Assembly (NCBI GenBank): GCA_027356675.1
Contig: DAHVXO010000094.1
Span: forward strand, 1 to 8,997
Length of the DNA: 8,997 nucleotides
Reading direction: 5' to 3'
DNA from: Symbiobacteriaceae bacterium
GTDB taxonomy: Bacteria; Bacillota_E; Symbiobacteriia; Symbiobacteriales; Symbiobacteriaceae
A program made the translations under genes and the position numbers. Within the stretch, counting starts at the first letter, position 1. Every line of letters starts with the position of its first letter. The notes under the pieces were generated by a model. That model saw only the letters and a program-made list of their open reading frames with translations. It did no database searches and was not told the DNA's origin. Shown here piece after piece: positions 5,572 to 8,997 of this stretch.

Positions 5572-5585
5572 CTGCCGCCAGTGGG

Positions 5586-5603
5586 ATTCTGTGCCAATTC
5601 TGT
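5586..5603 (+). repeat. Direct repeat ATTCTGT upstream of the nuoA promoter
   Basis: ATTCTGT occurs at 5586-5592 and 5597-5603, 11 bases apart (about one helical turn) on the same face, some 15-30 bases upstream of the -35 box. A T-rich stretch (5607-5612) follows. Helical spacing would suit an activator or UP-element-like site, but no known regulator consensus was recognised. Confidence 0.3.
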
Positions 5604-5618
5604 CCATTTTTTCCAGCG

Positions 5619-5647
5619 TTGACGCACCAAAGGACCCCGGCTATAAT
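5619..5647 (+). promoter_or_regulatory. Promoter of nuoA-C-D-H
   Basis: TTGACG (5619-5624, 5 of 6), a 17-base spacer and a perfect TATAAT (5642-5647). The start is expected near 5654, giving a leader of about 64 bases before the nuoA GTG. It lies between the nuoB terminator and nuoA and drives the second complex I transcript. Confidence 0.87.
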
Positions 5648-5717
5648 GGGTGCGGTGCTTGCGGGCAACCGGCGCAGCACAGCTCGCGGTGGGCAGTAGA
5701 AAGGAGACGGAGACTCG

Positions 5718-6077
5718 GTGACCTACTCCTACGTGGACATCCTGGCCACAGCCATCGTCGCAATCGGATTTGTCCTCATCAACTACGGCGTGGTCTGGCT
5801 GATCGCCCCGAAGAACCCGTTGCAAGGCGAGAAGTTGGAGACCTACGAGTGTGGTGAACTCCCGTTTGACGACGCCCTGGTAAACTTCAACATTCGGTAT
5901 TATGTCTTCGCCCTGACCTTTTTCGTGTTCGATATGGAAGCCATTTTTCTTTATCCGTGGGCAGTGGTCTTCAACGGGCTGGGCATATTTGGGCTGGTCG
6001 AAATGCTCGCCTTCCTGATCGTTCTGGGTATCGGATTGCTCTACGCCTACAAGAAGCGGGTTCTGCATTGGGTGTAA
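5718..6077 (+). CDS. nuoA: NADH-quinone oxidoreductase subunit A
   Basis: Small membrane-arm subunit of complex I, 119 residues with three predicted transmembrane helices (about 8-29, 60-82 and 88-110). The family signatures are YECG (43-46) in the loop after helix 1 and VFDMEAIFLYPWA (70-82), whose Asp72 and Glu74 are the acidic residues of the quinone-cavity/E-channel region shared with NuoH. The GTG start at 5718 follows AAGGAG (5701-5706), a slightly long spacing. The C-terminal VLHWV is typical. It is the first gene after the internal promoter, and nuoC follows after 99 bases, with a weak hairpin between them. Confidence 0.96.
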   Translation: MTYSYVDILATAIVAIGFVLINYGVVWLIAPKNPLQGEKLETYECGELPFDDALVNFNIRYYVFALTFFVFDMEAIFLYPWAVVFNGLGIFGLVEMLAFLIVLGIGLLYAYKKRVLHWV

Positions 6078-6097
6078 CTCGACCCCCGGTCCTTTGG

Positions 6098-6119
6098 GCG
6101 ACGGGGTTTTCGCCGTCGC
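6098..6119 (+). other. Hairpin in the nuoA-nuoC gap
   Basis: GCGACGG (6098-6104) pairs with CCGTCGC (6113-6119), with a loop containing TTTT. No T-run follows, so it is unlikely to be an intrinsic terminator. It may stabilise or mark a processing site in the polycistronic RNA. The gap of 99 bases is long for this operon. Confidence 0.4.
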
Positions 6120-6176
6120 ATAAGTCATTTCGGCCTACCTATTCTGCTCCGCATTTTGCCAGGGGGTGAGCCCGGT

Positions 6177-6647
6177 TTGGACTTTTTGAAGGAAAAGTTT
6201 CCGGAAGCCCAATTCTCCAACCTGGTCAACGGCGACACGGATGTGCTCGTAGATAAGAAAGACTACGAGGCTGTCATCGGTGTCTGCTACGAGGCCGGTT
6301 ACACGTTCTGCTCCGTGCTTTCCGCGATTGACTGGAAGGACCGACTGGTCCTGGTAGCCAGCCTGAGCCGGATCAACGAGGCGGAGATCGGGGCCAGGAG
6401 CATTCATGTTAAGGTCAATCTGCCGAGATCCGGCGCCCGCATCGCTAGCATCGCCACATTGTATCCCGGCGCCAACTGGCACGAGCGCGAAACCTACGAT
6501 ATGTACGGCATCCGTTTCGATGGCCACCCCAACCACCGGCGTATCCTGCTGCCCGACAATTGGCAGGGCGGGTTTCCGCTGCTGAAGGATTTTGTCGATA
6601 AGCGGCCCAAGCGGCCCCGGTTGGTGCGCCAGCGTCACGCAGAGTAG
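6177..6647 (+). CDS. nuoC: NADH-quinone oxidoreductase subunit C
   Basis: Peripheral-arm subunit of complex I (30-kDa subunit family), which packs against NuoD and holds no cofactor. The length is 156 residues. The signature WHERETYDMYGIRF (101-114), then GHPNHRRILLPD (116-127) and PLLKDF (134-139), are plain. I choose the TTG at 6177 because AGGGGGTGAG (6161-6170) sits 6 bases in front. An in-frame TTG at 6156 would add seven residues (MPGGEPG) that are themselves encoded by that ribosome site. nuoC is a separate gene here, not fused to nuoD. nuoD follows after 20 bases. Confidence 0.94.
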   Translation: MDFLKEKFPEAQFSNLVNGDTDVLVDKKDYEAVIGVCYEAGYTFCSVLSAIDWKDRLVLVASLSRINEAEIGARSIHVKVNLPRSGARIASIATLYPGANWHERETYDMYGIRFDGHPNHRRILLPDNWQGGFPLLKDFVDKRPKRPRLVRQRHAE

Positions 6648-6667
6648 CCGGAACGGAGGTGTAGCGC

Positions 6668-7816
6668 GTGGAACAAACGAAGGAACTTCTCTTGAATATG
6701 GGACCACAGCATCCGTCGACCCACGGAGTGCTGCGCCTGATGATCAAGCTGGACGGCGAGACCGTCACTTGGTGCGAACCCGATATCGGGTACCTGCATC
6801 GCTGTTTCGAGAAGCTGTCGGAGTTCAAGACCTATCCGCAGGTCATCCCATTTACAGACCGCACAGACTACATCGCGGCCATCACCAACGAACTCTGCTT
6901 CGTGGAGGCCTCTGAGAAGCTGTTCGGCCCAGCCATCACGGTGCCGGAACGGGCCCAGTATATCCGGGTCATGCTCTCCGAGTTCCAGCGGATCTGCTCT
7001 CATCTATTGGCTCTGGGCTCCATGGCAATGGACATTGGTGCCGTCACGCCCTTCCTGTATGCCTGGCGTGACCGCGAGAAGATGTATTCGCTCTTTGAGC
7101 GCGTTACCGGTGGGCGTATGCTGTACAATTATCTCCGGATCGGCGGTGTCCGCAACGACCTCCCGGAGGGCATCATCGGGACGCCGGAGGATGGCGAGGA
7201 CAAGTCCGACCAGACCTTCTGGGGCTTCCTCAACTACTTCGATAACTACGTCTGGTCGCAGTGGGACGCGCTGGTGTCGGGCAACCGGATTTTCCAGTGG
7301 CGGACCAAGAACGTTGCCCCGCTCAGCTCAAAGGACGCCATCGCCTACGCGGCATCCGGACCCGTGCTGCGCGGTTCTGGTGTGAAGTGGGACCTCCGGA
7401 AGAACTTGCCCTACTCCATCTACGACCGGTTCGAGTTCGACATCCCGGTCGGCAAGGAGAACGGCGACTGCTTCGATCGCTGGGACGTCCGGATGGAAGA
7501 GATGAAGCAGTCCTCGCGGATTCTCAAGCAGGCCCTGAAGTGGCTGGCCGAGAACCCCGGCGAGACCATGGGCAAGGTACCGCGTATCCTCAAGCCGCCG
7601 AAGGGTGAGGTCTACCACCGTGTCGAAGGGCCGCGCGGCGAGGTCGCCTGCTACGTGGTGTCGGATGGCGGCCCCAACCCCTACAAGGTGAAGTGGCGCT
7701 CGCCATGCTTCGTCCACCTGCAACTGATGCCACTCTTGACGCCAGGCTGCAAGATCGCTGACGTGATCGCTGTCATCGGATCCATCGACATCGTCCTCGG
7801 GGAGGTGGACCGCTAG
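6668..7816 (+). CDS. nuoD: NADH-quinone oxidoreductase subunit D
   Basis: Peripheral-arm subunit of complex I (49-kDa family, related to the large subunit of NiFe hydrogenases), which forms the quinone-binding site together with NuoB. It has 382 residues, full length. The N-terminal [14 protein letters not shown] (10-23) lines the quinone pocket; GYLHRCFEK and the C-terminal DIVLGEVDR are equally typical. The N-terminus lacks the hydrogenase-type Cys pairs, as expected for complex I. The GTG start at 6668 follows GGAGGT (6655-6660). The stop is only 2 bases before the nuoH ATG, so the two are probably translationally coupled. Confidence 0.97.
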   Translation: MEQTKELLLNMGPQHPSTHGVLRLMIKLDGETVTWCEPDIGYLHRCFEKLSEFKTYPQVIPFTDRTDYIAAITNELCFVEASEKLFGPAITVPERAQYIRVMLSEFQRICSHLLALGSMAMDIGAVTPFLYAWRDREKMYSLFERVTGGRMLYNYLRIGGVRNDLPEGIIGTPEDGEDKSDQTFWGFLNYFDNYVWSQWDALVSGNRIFQWRTKNVAPLSSKDAIAYAASGPVLRGSGVKWDLRKNLPYSIYDRFEFDIPVGKENGDCFDRWDVRMEEMKQSSRILKQALKWLAENPGETMGKVPRILKPPKGEVYHRVEGPRGEVACYVVSDGGPNPYKVKWRSPCFVHLQLMPLLTPGCKIADVIAVIGSIDIVLGEVDR

Positions 7817-7818
7817 CC

Positions 7819-8997
7819 ATGGTGGCCTTCTGGAACTCACTCTCCCCCTTGACCCAGACCTGGCTCCTCGGGTTCGGCAAGGGCACGCTGATCCTCGTCT
7901 GGGGACTTGTGAACTTTTTCGTCGCCCTGATGTTGGAGCGCAAGTTGTCAGCGTGGATGCAGAACCGGGTGGGACCCTGGCGAGTCGGACTGTGGGGCTG
8001 GATGCAGCCGCTCTCCGACCTGCTCAAACTGTTCCGCAAGGAGTACATTGAGCCGCGCAATATCGACAAGTGGCTCTTTGTCATCGCCCCGTTTGTTGGC
8101 TTCCTGTCGTCCCAGCTCATCTGGCTGATCGTACCGATCGGGCCGGGCGGGACCGCCATGAACCTCGACATCGGCATCATTTTTATCGCTGCCATCACCG
8201 GTTACGACGTGATCTCGATCTTCATGTCCGGCTGGGGCTCAAACAATAAATACTCGCTCCTGGGCGCCATGCGCGGCGCCGCCCAGATGATCTCTTACGA
8301 AGTCACTCTGGTCATGTCCATCATCGGTGTGGTCATGATGGTGGGCAGCCTCCGCCTGAGCGATATCGTCAACGCCCAGGCCGAACGCGGGTTCTTCGGG
8401 TGGTTCATCTTCCCGCAGATTATCGGGTTTATCGTCTACATGATCGCCTCCCTGGCTGAACTCAACCGGGCGCCATTCGACCTTGCTGAGGCCGAGTCCG
8501 AGCTCGTATCGGGGTACCACACTGAGTACTCCGGGTTTCGCTGGGCCATCTTCGCGCTAACCGAATACATCCACCTGGTTGGCTGGTCTGCAATTGCGGC
8601 GTCGCTCTTCCTGGGCGGCTGGACCGGGCCGAATATCCCGGACTTCCTCTGGGGGCTTGGGTACATCGTCAACGGCTTCGGCAACTTTGCCAACGGTGTC
8701 GGCAATGCGATCACCGGCGCCGGCGATGCCACCGCTTTCTTGAAGGTAGGCGCATGGGGCTACATCGTGGGCTTCCTGTGGTTCGCCTTCAAGACCTATC
8801 TCTTCGTGTTCCTGGCCATGTGGATTCGCTGGACGCTGCCTCGTGTCCGCATCGACCAACTCATGGACCTGGGCTGGAAGTTCCTCCTGCCGGTCTCACT
8901 CTTCAACATCTTCCTGACTGGCGTGCTCCGGTTTATCGCAGTGGAGTACAACGGCCTGCCTGTTTGGGGGATCCGACTGCTCGGCCTATGGGCCAAC
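7819..8997 (+). CDS. nuoH: NADH-quinone oxidoreductase subunit H (3' end outside window)
   Basis: Membrane-arm subunit of complex I that closes the quinone tunnel and starts the proton pathway. The frame is open to the last base: 393 residues are seen and no stop. The ATG at 7819 follows GGAGGTGG (7801-7808), which lies inside the nuoD end. Conserved parts are [18 protein letters not shown] (TM1 and first loop), [41 protein letters not shown] with HTEYSG (acidic loop), and [18 protein letters not shown] near the usual C-terminus. About eight membrane helices are expected. Two oddities: between GGWTGP (266-271) and [11 protein letters not shown] (321-331) there are about 49 residues where E. 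coli has roughly 10, including a Gly/Asn-rich run (285-304). The chain also continues at least about 25 residues past the point where many NuoH proteins end. Confidence 0.95.
   Translation, partial: MVAFWNSLSPLTQTWLLGFGKGTLILVWGLVNFFVALMLERKLSAWMQNRVGPWRVGLWGWMQPLSDLLKLFRKEYIEPRNIDKWLFVIAPFVGFLSSQLIWLIVPIGPGGTAMNLDIGIIFIAAITGYDVISIFMSGWGSNNKYSLLGAMRGAAQMISYEVTLVMSIIGVVMMVGSLRLSDIVNAQAERGFFGWFIFPQIIGFIVYMIASLAELNRAPFDLAEAESELVSGYHTEYSGFRWAIFALTEYIHLVGWSAIAASLFLGGWTGPNIPDFLWGLGYIVNGFGNFANGVGNAITGAGDATAFLKVGAWGYIVGFLWFAFKTYLFVFLAMWIRWTLPRVRIDQLMDLGWKFLLPVSLFNIFLTGVLRFIAVEYNGLPVWGIRLLGLWAN

Noticed and set aside
4943..5680. Reverse-strand open frame of 245 codons opposite nuoB
   Set aside because: A shadow of the nuoB coding strand: it spans the nuoB terminator and nuoA promoter, and its sequence has no recognisable domain.

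Overview
The window is chromosomal DNA, estimated by eye at roughly 60% G+C. GTG and TTG starts are frequent, Shine-Dalgarno sites are strong, and several promoters are of the TTGAC/TATAAT (sigma-A) type. With a Bacillus-like D-amino acid aminotransferase, a Phr-like exported peptide gene and a complex I operon that appears to lack the nuoE/F/G block, this suggests a high-G+C Firmicute, perhaps near Symbiobacterium. The taxonomic placement is inference.

Left part (1-1721): the 3' end of a D-amino acid aminotransferase gene (dat), a strong hairpin, and a complete 6-phosphofructokinase gene (pfkA) closed by a terminator. The kinase carries the mixed signature GGDGS plus PKTIDND. This sits between the classic ATP and pyrophosphate types.

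Middle part (1722-4086): an accessory-looking regulatory island. A forward XRE-family regulator with an apparent second, degenerate HTH copy faces two reverse-strand genes. The first is an all-TPR protein of about 300 residues without a DNA-binding domain. The second, 246 bases downstream, is a 34-codon gene missed by ordinary ORF cut-offs. It encodes a textbook signal peptide, an ALA cleavage site and only 11 further residues. A TPR receptor plus a tiny exported pro-peptide is the layout of Rap/Phr and other RRNPP quorum-sensing cassettes. The gap also holds a nested hairpin/terminator that reads on the forward strand, so the XRE transcript may run antisense through the whole peptide gene.

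Right part (4087-8997): a HAD-family phosphatase, then the start of a complex I (NADH:quinone oxidoreductase-type) cluster in the unusual order nuoB - nuoA - nuoC - nuoD - nuoH. nuoB has its own near-consensus promoter and its own terminator. A second near-consensus promoter then starts nuoA-C-D-H. The two promoters share the 11-mer TATAATGGGTG. nuoD is followed after 2 bases by nuoH, with no nuoE, F or G between them, which points to an 11-subunit type complex. nuoH runs off the window end and is unusually long, with a Gly/Asn-rich insertion.

No rRNA, tRNA, CRISPR array or insertion sequence was seen.
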